From NCBI GenBank assembly GCA_028279425.1, contig JANQNV010000313.1:1-64000 (forward strand): a stretch of 64,000 bases of DNA. Reading direction: 5' to 3'. Position numbers and translations under genes: made by a program. The stretch's first letter is position 1. Each line of letters opens with the position of its first letter. The notes below the pieces were generated by a model. That model was not told the origin of the DNA, ran no database searches, and worked only from the letters and a program-made list of their open reading frames with translations. Positions 1 to 8,331 of this stretch are shown here, piece by piece. This DNA is from Longimicrobiales bacterium. GTDB lineage: Bacteria; Gemmatimonadota; Gemmatimonadetes; Longimicrobiales; Gaopeijiaceae.

Positions 1-534
1 TCAACTCCCCGCCAAGCTCTCCCGATAGAACGCCTCGGTATCCGCATACGACACCCAGAAGTCGCGCGCCTCGTTGCCGGCGACGAGGTCCGCGAGGAGG
101 TCGAGGTGGCTGTGCCATCCCGCCGCGGCTCCGAGCCGGTACTCGGCGCTCTCGAGCCGCGTGTGGACGAGGCGCATCTCGGTGCCGTCGTCGGTCTCCG
201 TGAGGGTGATCGTCACCTCCGTGCCGGTCGCGCCGTCGGCCTCGGGCCACGAGAAGGCGAGGCGACGCGGCGGATCCCAGATCAACACCTCGCCTTCGAA
301 GCGCACCGTCTGCTGGTCGGCGTGGTGATCGGGCGGGGGCCTCGTCGACAGCCGCCGATGGTCGAAGTCGAAGACGATCCGTCCACCGACCCGCGGTTCG
401 ACGTCCCCCCCGCAGATCCACCTCCGGCGGCGCTCGTCCTCGACGAGGTAGGCCCAGAGCGTCTCGCGCTTCACCGGAAATGTGCGCACGAACTCCAGCC
501 GGGCTTCGGCCATCATCCTTCCTGGTTCACTCAT
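1..534 (-). CDS. SRPBCC (AHSA1-like) family protein
   Basis: This 177-residue protein has the START/SRPBCC pattern of AHSA1 proteins: an N-terminal FVRTFPVKRETLWAYL helix-strand, a central GDVEPRVGGRIVFDF strand pair, and a C-terminal GWHSHLDLLADL helix. Family members form a helix-grip pocket for hydrophobic ligands; no ligand can be named here. The ATG at 534 is chosen because its first eight bases (ATGAGTGA) overlap the stop of the upstream ArsR gene, which implies translational coupling; ATGs at 546 and 516 are possible. The ArsR-SRPBCC pair is a common two-gene unit in which the ArsR protein represses both genes. The stop codon is at bases 1-3, so the gene is complete. Confidence 0.85.
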   Translation of the reverse strand: MSEPGRMMAEARLEFVRTFPVKRETLWAYLVEDERRRRWICGGDVEPRVGGRIVFDFDHRRLSTRPPPDHHADQQTVRFEGEVLIWDPPRRLAFSWPEADGATGTEVTITLTETDDGTEMRLVHTRLESAEYRLGAAAGWHSHLDLLADLVAGNEARDFWVSYADTEAFYRESLAGS

Positions 535-877
535 CTGCTCCCCCATCCTCCTCCTCCTCGATCGCGGCGGCCAGCGCGTCCAGGCGTTCGTTCCAGTAAC
601 TCGAGTAGTCCCTCAACCACTGTTCGACCAGCGCGAACCTGCTGCGCTGCACCCTGCACACCCGCCGGCGCCCCTCCTTGCTGCGGGTGAGCAACTCCGC
701 CCGCTCGAGGACACCGATGTGCTTGGAGGCCCCGGCGAAGGTCATGTCGAGCGGGGCGGCCAACTCGCCGACGCTCTTCGGCCCCTCTCTCAGGGCTTCG
801 AGGATCTGTCGACGGGTCGGGTCGGACAGCGCGTGGAACACCGCACTGAGGTCGCGATCGTGCAAAAATTTAACCAT
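527..877 (-). CDS. ArsR/SmtB-family transcriptional repressor
   Basis: This 116-residue winged-helix protein has the signature HALSDPTRRQILEALREG, a recognition-helix segment TFAGASKHIGVLERAELL and a wing SKEGRRRVCRV. It has no cysteine or histidine cluster of the metal-sensing type, so it looks like the SRPBCC-linked class rather than a metal sensor. The start is set at ATG 877 and not at the further upstream codon (913), because in this class the operator overlaps the start codon and because the fold begins at this methionine. It is read first in an operon with the SRPBCC gene and probably represses itself through the palindrome at 865-890. Confidence 0.88.
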   Translation of the reverse strand: MVKFLHDRDLSAVFHALSDPTRRQILEALREGPKSVGELAAPLDMTFAGASKHIGVLERAELLTRSKEGRRRVCRVQRSRFALVEQWLRDYSSYWNERLDALAAAIEEEEDGGADE

Positions 878-890
878 GTGGTTGAATATT
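865..890. promoter_or_regulatory. Palindromic operator over the arsR start codon
   Basis: Arms AACCA and TGGTT flank a TG centre (872-883), and further paired A/T bases extend to 865-890. The ATG of the arsR gene (877-875, minus strand) lies inside the palindrome, so a bound repressor would cover the initiation region. The AT-rich flank stands out from the surrounding GC-rich DNA. Confidence 0.6.
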
Positions 891-1015
891 GTATTCTGAA
901 GCACCGGAGGCAAGTATGTTGATCAGGGACTGCTGCGCGCCCCGCCCCCAGGCCGGCGGAACGCTCTCCCCTGGCGGGTGTCCCAAGAACGAACCATGCC
1001 TCTGGAGCATCACCG

Positions 1016-1522
1016 ATGATCAGCCGTCGTTCCCTCATCCGCCTGCTGTCGACCGCCCCCGTTGCATTCGTGGCCCTCGGACTGCGACCGCGGGCCCTCT
1101 CCGGCAAGATCCTATCGCACCCCGAGCCCCGCGCGGGCATCACGGGCGACGACGTGATCAGCGCCGAACAGCTGCGCTCCGAAGGGTTCGACGACGACGT
1201 GATCGCGCTCTACGACGGCATTCGGGCCATGCCCGAGATCGCCGACGGGCTGGCGTGCTACTGCGGATGTGAGCTGATGGGCAACCGCTCTCTCCTGACC
1301 TGCTTCCACCCCACCGGGATGGCCCGCGGTTGCCAGATCTGCCAGGGCGAGGCGCGGATGGCGATCCGCCGGCATGCGGAAGGGCACAGCTTGGAGCGGA
1401 TCCGCCGAGCGATCGACGCTCGGTACGCCGGTGCCGCATCCGAGGACTCGAGCCACCACAGCCTCCCGGGCGCCCTCGACGGACACGGCGGCCGCGGCCA
1501 TCACGCGCACCATGGCCGCTAG
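1016..1522 (+). CDS. PCYCGC-type cysteine-rich secreted protein with His-rich tail
   Basis: This 168-residue protein starts with a twin-arginine-like leader (SRRSLIRLL, then a hydrophobic stretch ending near residue 30), so it is probably exported. The core has the motif ACYCGCELMG with cysteines at 81, 83 and 85, followed by C96, C106 and C109. This matches the PCYCGC-motif family of small exported proteins, whose function is not established; metal or redox chemistry is a reasonable inference. The C-terminus is rich in histidine and glycine (HGGRGHHAHHGR), consistent with metal binding. A GGAG at 1004-1007 supports the ATG at 1016. The gene diverges from the ArsR operon. Confidence 0.75.
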   Translation: MISRRSLIRLLSTAPVAFVALGLRPRALSGKILSHPEPRAGITGDDVISAEQLRSEGFDDDVIALYDGIRAMPEIADGLACYCGCELMGNRSLLTCFHPTGMARGCQICQGEARMAIRRHAEGHSLERIRRAIDARYAGAASEDSSHHSLPGALDGHGGRGHHAHHGR

Positions 1523-1543
1523 CGCCACCAGCGGCCATTCGCG

Positions 1544-1666
1544 TCGCGGGGCTGGCTTCATGGGGTCGCGGGCCGGCTCATTGTTTTCGCGGGTCCGGCT
1601 TCATCGGTCAGCCGAACCATCTCCGTCGGGCGGCGATCCTCAGCCGTCAGGCGGCGACCCTCAGCC
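1544..1666. repeat. Short 21-22 bp periodic direct repeats in a convergent gap
   Basis: Three imperfect copies of TCGCGGG-(C/T)-CGGCTTCAT lie at 1544-1561, 1566-1581 and 1587-1604, spaced 22 and 21 bp. Two copies of GGCGGCGA(T/C)CCTCAGCC lie at 1629-1645 and 1650-1666, spaced 21 bp. They fill most of the gap between the convergent PCYCGC and S41 genes, and the last copy reaches the S41 stop codon. They could be decayed tandem duplications or structures involved in termination. Confidence 0.5.
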
Positions 1667-3100
1667 TTCGAGTACCTCCCGCAGCGCCCGTAGATAGGGA
1701 TCGACTCCGTTGAGGAAGTCCTCTACCGAATAGACGACCTCGACGTCGGGCTCGACGCCTCGACCCAGCCGGCATCCCCTCGCCGGCACATGCGTGATCG
1801 CGGCCAGCGACAGGATCACGCGGACCCCGGATCGCCCGGTGAACAGGATGGGGATCTCGCCCACGTGGCGGCCGCACTCTCCCTTCGTTTCGGTGCCGAC
1901 GATCACCACATCGGGTCGTGCGGCGCGCAGCGCGACCACCATCTCCACGGCGGCGGAGTTCGTTCCGTCGTCGACGAACACGATGATCCTTCCCGAGTGA
2001 TGAGGGCCCGCCCCTCGCATCATGCTGCTGAGGGGATCGCCGTCGGAGACGTACCGCCCGTCTCGCCGCTCCCCTGGGAACGACTCCAGGCTCTGAGCGC
2101 CGAAGGGAAAGGTGACTCGCTCGCCGAACCGCTCGAGCATCTGCTTCGTCACCACCTCGATTCGGCTCCACTGGGCGTACTCCCCCACGATCAGCCGCTC
2201 GAGGACCGCGATCCCGTTCGTGCGAAACCCGCCGTCGTTCCCGCGCAGATCGATCACGAGCGGCTCCGTCCCGTCGGCCTCGTCCATCAGGGCGTCGACC
2301 CGCTCGCGATAGAGGTCCGCATCGACGACGCCGAAGCTCGGGAGCCGAAGCAGCCGGGCTCCGCCGTCGAGCCGGGTCACCCACGGGAGCGCGGGCTGCT
2401 GCGAGGCCGGCTCCCCCCACAGCGGCTTCGAGATTCGCGACGCCTGAAGTGCACCCAGCTCGGCAGGGCCGACGGCGGGCAACGTGACGGCGCGCTCCTC
2501 GCCATCCGGAAGGCGCACCCGAACCGCATACTCGTCCGCCACGCCGTGCCCGATGTGGAAGTGGAGCGTGAAGTCCCGCTCCACCCGTGCTCGCCTCGCG
2601 GCGGGGCGATCGCCGTCGACGAAGGCGATCGAGGCGAGCTCGTCGACGAGCTGGAGCGCGGAGCGACCGTCCACCTCCAGCAGCTCGGTGCCGGGCGGAA
2701 AGCTGGGCTCGCTGGCATCCACGAACACGCGGTCCCCGATCCGCTTGGGAAGGAGCGGGAGCAGGAACGCCCCGCTTCGAGCGCCGGGCTGAAACGAGCG
2801 CAGCCCGACCGCGAAGTGCGCATCACCCACCATCGCGAGGACGCGGTGGATGGAGAGCGCCAGGTCGAGGTCGGTCGGCTGCTCCACCGCCTCGAGGCGC
2901 CCCACCTCGGCCTCCATCACCTGCTTGAGCCGTTCGAGCGTCGTGTAGCGCGAAGCCGCCGGATGCACCTCGGTCACCAGCGATACGAGGTCCTCGAGGT
3001 CCCGCGCCTCCGTGGACTGCGCGCCGACTCCACCCGGAAGCAGGAACGCTCCGAGGAGGGCGGCGAGGAGGAAGAGGCGGAACCGAGCAGATGTAGACAT
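1661..3100 (-). CDS. S41-family (C-terminal-processing-like) secreted peptidase
   Basis: This 479-residue protein has a Sec signal peptide (RFRLFLLAALLGAFLLPGGVGAQS). The S41 fold is shown by LVIDLRGNDGG at about 282-291, and the catalytic serine lies in DDGTNSAAVE (S382), followed by VGTETKGECGRH at about 401-412. S41 enzymes cleave peptides with a Ser/Lys or Ser/Glu mechanism; this group without a clear PDZ domain is often exported and of unknown substrate. The start is ATG 3100, which begins the signal peptide; the 62 upstream in-frame codons look non-coding. The gene diverges from the serine hydrolase at 3172. Confidence 0.85.
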   Translation of the reverse strand: MSTSARFRLFLLAALLGAFLLPGGVGAQSTEARDLEDLVSLVTEVHPAASRYTTLERLKQVMEAEVGRLEAVEQPTDLDLALSIHRVLAMVGDAHFAVGLRSFQPGARSGAFLLPLLPKRIGDRVFVDASEPSFPPGTELLEVDGRSALQLVDELASIAFVDGDRPAARRARVERDFTLHFHIGHGVADEYAVRVRLPDGEERAVTLPAVGPAELGALQASRISKPLWGEPASQQPALPWVTRLDGGARLLRLPSFGVVDADLYRERVDALMDEADGTEPLVIDLRGNDGGFRTNGIAVLERLIVGEYAQWSRIEVVTKQMLERFGERVTFPFGAQSLESFPGERRDGRYVSDGDPLSSMMRGAGPHHSGRIIVFVDDGTNSAAVEMVVALRAARPDVVIVGTETKGECGRHVGEIPILFTGRSGVRVILSLAAITHVPARGCRLGRGVEPDVEVVYSVEDFLNGVDPYLRALREVLEG

Positions 3101-3171
3101 CGCGAAGGCGTCGGGGCGATAGTGACTCCAGCAGGCACTGCTACCCTCTCGCCACCACGGAGTTGTGGAGT

Positions 3172-4566
3172 ATGCGCAACCGCACCGCGGTCTTCGGAGC
3201 TTCTCTCGGCCTACTGGCCACCGCACATGCGGTGAGCGGACAGGGCGTCCCCTCCGACGCGGACATCCAGGGCATGATCGACGCACGGGTCGCGTCGGGC
3301 GGCGCGGTCGGGATCGCGCTCGGCGTGGTCGAAGCCGACGGCACGACGCGCACCTTCTTCGCGGGCTCCACGGGCGACCCGGCCGTGCCGCTCGACGAGA
3401 ACACCATTTTCGAGATCGGCTCGATCACGAAGGTGTTCACGGGGACGCTGTTGGCCGACATGGCGCGGCGAGGTGAGGTGTCGGTCGACGATCCGCTGCA
3501 GATGTACCTGCCTGACGGGGTCGGAGCTCCGTCGCGCGGAGGGGCCGACATCACCCTCGAGACCCTCGCGACCCACCGCTCGGGTCTACCCCGGTTGCCG
3601 ACCAACCTCGCGCCCGCCGACATGTCGAATCCCTACGTCGACTACACCGAGGCGATGCTCTACGACTTCCTCTCGTCGTACGAGCTGCCACGCGACGTCG
3701 ACGCGCAGGCCGAGTACTCCAATCTCGGCGCCGGCCTGCTCGGTCTCGTATTGGCGCGGCATCTGGGCATGTCGTACGAGGAGGCCGTGCGGGAGCGAAT
3801 CCTGGCGCCGCTCGGCATGGACCGAACCGGCATTCGCCTGAGCCCCGAGATGCAGGCGTCGTTGTCCGTGGGCCACGACGCGGGGGGCGACGCGGTGCCG
3901 CTCTGGGACATCACCACGCTCGCCGGAGCGGGAGGACTGCGCTCCGACCTGGCCGACATGTTGCGCTTCGTGCAGGCGAGCGTGGGTGAGGCAGAGAGCG
4001 AGATCGAGCTCGCCCTGCGGGACGCCCACGAGGTGCGCGCCGATATGGAGCGGGGGATGGGGATCGGCCTGAACTGGATCACCCGCACCACCGACGACCA
4101 GCGCACCGTTTGGCACAACGGAGGCACCGCGGGTTTTCGGACCTTTGCCGGCTTCGACCCCGATCGAGACGTCGCCGTGGTTGTGCTCACCAACTCCGGG
4201 ATCGGGGCCGACGACATCGGCTTCCACATCCTGAACCCGGAGATCCCTCTCGAGCCCCCACCCGTGCCCTCGTTCGCGCTGCGCGAGGCGGTCGAGGTGT
4301 CGGACGCCGTGCTCGACCGCTACGTGGGTCGCTACCAGCTGACGCCCCAGGTCGTTGCGACCTTCGAGCGGGGCGAGGGCGAAGGCTTCCTCACGACGCA
4401 GCTGACCGGACAACCGTCCGTGCGCGCGTATCCTTCGTCCGAGACGCGGTTCTTCCTGCGCTCGGTCGAGGCCGAAATCGAGTTCGAGGTGGACGCCGCC
4501 GGCGAAGTGGTGGCGATGGTGCTGTATCAGGAAGGGCAGACGCAGCGGGCGCAGCGGATTCGGTAG
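3172..4566 (+). CDS. Class-C beta-lactamase-like serine hydrolase
   Basis: This 464-residue exported protein has a signal peptide (RTAVFGASLGLLATAHAVSGQ) and the three motifs of the AmpC/DD-peptidase fold: SITK (nucleophile S84 and K87), YSN at 182-184, and HNGGTAGF at about 316-323. Family members act as beta-lactamases, carboxypeptidases or esterases, so the substrate is open. After the catalytic domain comes a beta-rich segment (LDRYVGRYQL to the end) like the DUF3471-type C-terminal domain of such hydrolases. ATG 3172 is chosen because a GGAG lies 9 bases upstream; the TTG at 3163 is less likely. A related C-terminal segment occurs in the hydrolase at 51787. Confidence 0.87.
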   Translation: MRNRTAVFGASLGLLATAHAVSGQGVPSDADIQGMIDARVASGGAVGIALGVVEADGTTRTFFAGSTGDPAVPLDENTIFEIGSITKVFTGTLLADMARRGEVSVDDPLQMYLPDGVGAPSRGGADITLETLATHRSGLPRLPTNLAPADMSNPYVDYTEAMLYDFLSSYELPRDVDAQAEYSNLGAGLLGLVLARHLGMSYEEAVRERILAPLGMDRTGIRLSPEMQASLSVGHDAGGDAVPLWDITTLAGAGGLRSDLADMLRFVQASVGEAESEIELALRDAHEVRADMERGMGIGLNWITRTTDDQRTVWHNGGTAGFRTFAGFDPDRDVAVVVLTNSGIGADDIGFHILNPEIPLEPPPVPSFALREAVEVSDAVLDRYVGRYQLTPQVVATFERGEGEGFLTTQLTGQPSVRAYPSSETRFFLRSVEAEIEFEVDAAGEVVAMVLYQEGQTQRAQRIR

Positions 4567-4606
4567 AGAGGGACCCTCGCGCCGCTCGCTAGTCGCATAC
4601 CACGCT

Positions 4607-5863
4607 TCACCCGGGCGCGTCCCGTCGCTCCAACGGCAGGCGCTGGACGTACTCCACGTCGGCCTCGTCCTTTTGCACGCCGAGGATGTAGTCGGGGCCG
4701 ATCTCGTACACCCGGAATCCCTGCGGGAGGATGAGGCGCCCCAGTGGCTCCCCGTCGAACGAAAACGCCACCCACTCGTCGACCTCGTCGAGGAAGGTCG
4801 CGTACTCGGCGACCCAGACCTCCCCTGCAGGCCCCATCTTCACCGCCGACACCCGTGGCATGGTTTGAGGAAGCACCTCGTCCGAGAAGACCTTCTCGAC
4901 CATCCTACGTAGTTCGGGGTCCTCTCGCGTCCCCTCGAACCACGAATCCCGCTTGCGGGCGACCTCGGATGGAGGAATGGGCCCGGGAGGATCGGTGAAG
5001 CGGACCTCGGCGGTGGTGCGGCCGCCCAAGTCGCGAATCGTCATCGCACCCGTTTGGCCTTCGACGGTGACCGAGGTGCCCCGCGCGTCCGACGCCCAGA
5101 CCGTTTCGGCCCCGAAGGGGAGGTGGGAGCCGATCGGCCGGCCGTCGCCAGCGTTCCTCGGGACCACGTCGCGTACGACCTGCCGCATCGGCACCACCGC
5201 GATCGTGTCGAGGTCGGCGCCGCTGGGATCCAAGTGCCGCAGCACGAGGGAGTCGGTCCACACCCTGGATCCGGTGAACTTCGGGTCGAGGGGGTCGAGT
5301 GCGCCGTACCGCGACTGTGCCAAGTAGCTGCCGTCCTCCAGCCTCCTCAGTTCGGACGGCCCCTCGGCGGGTTCGTGATCGAACGTCACGATCGTTCCGG
5401 AGCCGGCGTCGGCAAGGACCACAGTGACACGCTGATGGATCGGATCCCACATCCAGACCGAATCACCAGCGGCGCCGGCAACGAATACGGCTCTGAACTC
5501 GCCCGGGCCATCCCCTCGACCGCCGAAGGCTCCGACGTATCCGCCGACCTCGTCGTAGAGACGAATCATCTGGTCCTGCAGGTCGGTGACGAACACCCCA
5601 CCCCCCGGAAGGCTCCGCACCGCACCGACCATCCCGAACACGTACTCGGCGGCCCCATCCCTCGACCCGATCACGAGATCGGGCTCACCCACGGTCGCGT
5701 ACTCCGGCAACTCGGCGACGGGGCCGGAGATCTCAACGATCCGCACTCCATCGCGCTCGGTCGCCGTCCAGACGGGCTCGGCGGTCTCCGACCCGCAGCC
5801 CGCCGCAGCGACCGCGGCCAGCAGTACGAGGCCCACGTGGCGGTTGTATTCGCGCGTATGCAT
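4607..5863 (-). CDS. 6-bladed beta-propeller lipoprotein
   Basis: This 418-residue protein has a lipoprotein signal (lipobox AAAGC, lipidated C23). Then come the family marks: ERDGVRIVEISGP, the blade motif GGRGDGPGEF, and the closing strand KDEADVEYVQRLPL. It belongs to a paralogous group of propellers found throughout this window. The substrate or partner is unknown; related proteins sit on the cell surface or in the periplasm. It is the last gene of a long leftward run beginning at 13060, 78 bp after the preceding propeller, and has no copy of the recurrent promoter element of its own. Confidence 0.85.
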   Translation of the reverse strand: MHTREYNRHVGLVLLAAVAAAGCGSETAEPVWTATERDGVRIVEISGPVAELPEYATVGEPDLVIGSRDGAAEYVFGMVGAVRSLPGGGVFVTDLQDQMIRLYDEVGGYVGAFGGRGDGPGEFRAVFVAGAAGDSVWMWDPIHQRVTVVLADAGSGTIVTFDHEPAEGPSELRRLEDGSYLAQSRYGALDPLDPKFTGSRVWTDSLVLRHLDPSGADLDTIAVVPMRQVVRDVVPRNAGDGRPIGSHLPFGAETVWASDARGTSVTVEGQTGAMTIRDLGGRTTAEVRFTDPPGPIPPSEVARKRDSWFEGTREDPELRRMVEKVFSDEVLPQTMPRVSAVKMGPAGEVWVAEYATFLDEVDEWVAFSFDGEPLGRLILPQGFRVYEIGPDYILGVQKDEADVEYVQRLPLERRDAPG

Positions 5864-5941
5864 CGTGCCCCTACCCCTCCACCCATCCCGGTTCGCACCG
5901 CACGCGCCGTGATCCCATCCGCCCGCCCGACGGCGGCGCGA

Positions 5942-7129
5942 TCATCCACTCCCACCGCGGATTCGGTGCAGGGCGACCGACTCGACCCCGAGTGCATTGC
6001 GTTCGAGCAGAACGATATAGTCCCTCCCGATCTCCAGGATTTCGCCCTCGGGAACGACCACGTTCGCGAGCCACCCCGCCGCCGGATCGAAGACGGCCCA
6101 TACACCCCCCGACGTGGTCAGCCGCGCCCAAGCGCGGCCCTGGGCATCGACGATGAGGGTCGTGATCCACGGTAGCTCCGTGGGGCTCGCGAGGGACTCG
6201 AACTCGGGCCGCATGCGCTCCCGCAGGTCGTCGTTCGGCAGTGGCTCGAGAAGCTGATCGATCTCCGCCGCACGAGCAGAGTCGGTGGCGGGAGCCGCCT
6301 CCACATTCGGCCGGAGAACCGCGGTGAGCTCCTCTCCACCCGCATAGAACCTCACGTCGCCAACTTCGGTGTCGGCGACGACCAAGTGGTCGCCGCCCAC
6401 GCCGAAGATAGTCCGGTCCCCGAGCGGTACCGGCAAGAGCATGGTCCGACCCGTTCGCCGCGACGTGTGGGCGCTGAGTTGGCGACCTCGGAAGGGGCCG
6501 GGCGTGGCCACGATCTCGCCGCGGGGGCCATGGACGTAGGTAGCGAGCACGGGCCGATGGACGCCCATCGTTTCGGTCCTCGTCACGAACGATTCGTCGG
6601 TTGAGCGGACAACCCGTCCATCCGAAAACAGTCCTCTCACGACTTGCCCCGCCGCCAGGTCGCGCGGGATCTGACTCGAGTACGTTCGCTGCAAGGTCAA
6701 CTCACGGTCGTAGACAGAGAACCGGTCCGTAGCGCGATCCCAGGCCACGATCGAGTCGCCGTGGCCGCCCATCCATCCAAGGGCCGAGAACTCCCCAGGC
6801 CCGCTACCCGACGCGCCGACCGTCGCCACGAGCTCGCCACTTCGGTCGAACCGGCGAATACGGCTCGATCCTGCCGTCGCGACGAAAACGTCCCCGCCGA
6901 GAACTGTCGCCCCGACCACTCGATACAGGTCGTGCCCGCGTCGACCCTCAGACCCGCCGATGCGTACCTCGAGATCATCGACGCTCAGCGATTGCGCTGG
7001 GTCACGTGGACCCACGGACTCGATGATCGAGACACCGGCGCTGTCGCGGACCGTGGTCGGACCCGGATCGACCGACTCGGCACATCCGAGGCAGAGGAGG
7101 AGGACCGACGCCCTCCACCCGCGCGTCAG
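5942..7129 (-). CDS. 6-bladed beta-propeller lipoprotein, probable CTG start
   Basis: Calling the start at GTG 7015 would give 357 residues and no signal peptide. Reading 38 codons upstream in frame to CTG 7129 adds a lipoprotein signal (TRGWRASVLLLCLGC, lipidated C16) and the family motif VRDSAGVSIIES, giving 395 residues. The CTG overlaps the stop of the upstream propeller as CTGA, in the way ATGA overlaps do, and GGAGGA lies just upstream. No ATG, GTG or TTG is available in frame in the added part. Blade motif: GASGSGPGEFSAL. Closing strand: LERNALGVESVALHRI. The alternative is a base change from ATG. Confidence 0.8.
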   Translation of the reverse strand: MTRGWRASVLLLCLGCAESVDPGPTTVRDSAGVSIIESVGPRDPAQSLSVDDLEVRIGGSEGRRGHDLYRVVGATVLGGDVFVATAGSSRIRRFDRSGELVATVGASGSGPGEFSALGWMGGHGDSIVAWDRATDRFSVYDRELTLQRTYSSQIPRDLAAGQVVRGLFSDGRVVRSTDESFVTRTETMGVHRPVLATYVHGPRGEIVATPGPFRGRQLSAHTSRRTGRTMLLPVPLGDRTIFGVGGDHLVVADTEVGDVRFYAGGEELTAVLRPNVEAAPATDSARAAEIDQLLEPLPNDDLRERMRPEFESLASPTELPWITTLIVDAQGRAWARLTTSGGVWAVFDPAAGWLANVVVPEGEILEIGRDYIVLLERNALGVESVALHRIRGGSG

Positions 7130-8286
7130 GGTTCCTCCGGCGGGACCAGGCGATACAGAACCACGGCCTGCACATCCAGCTCGTCTCGATGGGCCGTGAG
7201 CATCAGATCGCCCCGGATCCGGAGCACGCTCGTGCGTTCCGGGAGTCGGACCTGACCCACGGACTCACCGGTCGCCGCGAAGACGTCCCACACGATCGGG
7301 ACGCCTGTGACGTCGAACCGGCCTACCCATAGCCGGCCCGCGTCATCGCCCCGGACCTCCATGACGTCGGGGAGGGGCTCGACGACGGCGGCTCGAAGCG
7401 CGACGAGTTCGGCCTCGACCTCGGCTGATCCATCGCGTCGAAGATCCTCGTACCTCTCCCACTCGTCCGGGGTCGACAGGGACTGACGGGAGGGCCATCG
7501 GGTGATCTGCTGGAGCTGTCCCGTCTCGGGCGAGTGGACCCGCACCTCGGGTCGGTCCCCGCGGGCGATCAACACCTGGTCCTCACCCGCCCCGAGGTAT
7601 CCCCACGGTCGAAACGGGTCGGGCGCCCGGTCCCGCTCGATGCGGGGTGTGACGGCGTAGGTCGTGAGAGTGTCCCACTGTTGTGAGTCCAGGTCGTGCG
7701 CGGTCACGGGGAGTTCCAGCCACTCCTCATCGAAGAACAGCGGAAACGAGGTCGGCCGTGAGATCAAGCGACGCCCGACGACTCCCACCCCTCCAGATGG
7801 GTTCGCCAGCCGCGACCCCCCACGCGGTTGGCTGCGGATCTGTTCACCCCTATGCACGAACACGAACCGGCGGTGCCCCTTGTCTTCGATCACTACCGTG
7901 TCCCCGGGCAGCGCACCCACTGACAGGACTCTCCCGAGCTCGGTCGGGCCCTCGCCCTCGCGCCCCAAGGTGTCGACCACGGCTCCGGAGGGGGTGATCG
8001 CCAGCACCTCCTGCGCGCCGGCATCGCCAACGACGGCGACTCCGTCGGAGAGGATCGTCCCGCTCCAGAGGTTGACGAACTGATGCTCGCCCGCTCCCTG
8101 GCCGAACGAATAGACCTCCACGACGTCGAAGGCCGTTTGGGCGGGAATGGCTCGATGCTCGACGATTCGGACACCGGCGCTGTCGCGGACCACGAGCTGG
8201 TCGGCGGGCGGACTGCCAGCTGAGCATCCCACCACGAGCGCGAGCACGCCGAGAGCCCAACCGGGGATCGGTGCGCTCAACCTCAT
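7126..8286 (-). CDS. 6-bladed beta-propeller lipoprotein
   Basis: This 386-residue lipoprotein has a signal ending in ALVVGC (C21), then VVRDSAGVRIVEHRAIP, the blade motif GREGEGPTELGRV (a variant of the usual GPGEF) and the closing strand HRDELDVQAVVLYRL. It is read from the same strand as the propellers on both sides: 45 bp downstream of the 8332-9420 gene and overlapping the 5942 gene by 4 bp. It is probably exported and anchored as part of the same surface-protein operon. No enzymatic residues can be identified. Confidence 0.87.
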   Translation of the reverse strand: MRLSAPIPGWALGVLALVVGCSAGSPPADQLVVRDSAGVRIVEHRAIPAQTAFDVVEVYSFGQGAGEHQFVNLWSGTILSDGVAVVGDAGAQEVLAITPSGAVVDTLGREGEGPTELGRVLSVGALPGDTVVIEDKGHRRFVFVHRGEQIRSQPRGGSRLANPSGGVGVVGRRLISRPTSFPLFFDEEWLELPVTAHDLDSQQWDTLTTYAVTPRIERDRAPDPFRPWGYLGAGEDQVLIARGDRPEVRVHSPETGQLQQITRWPSRQSLSTPDEWERYEDLRRDGSAEVEAELVALRAAVVEPLPDVMEVRGDDAGRLWVGRFDVTGVPIVWDVFAATGESVGQVRLPERTSVLRIRGDLMLTAHRDELDVQAVVLYRLVPPEEP

Positions 8287-8331
8287 GCGACTCTCCGTGG
8301 CGGCGGGGGCGTAGCAGCGACGACAGCTCCC

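Noticed and set aside
3131-3160. A copy of the recurrent element upstream of the S41 gene
   Set aside because: TGGCGA is present but neither CTGCG nor a -10 box is at the right distance.
1790-3235. A 481-codon plus-strand ORF
   Set aside because: It is antisense to the S41 peptidase and runs into the serine hydrolase start; composition is typical of shadow frames.
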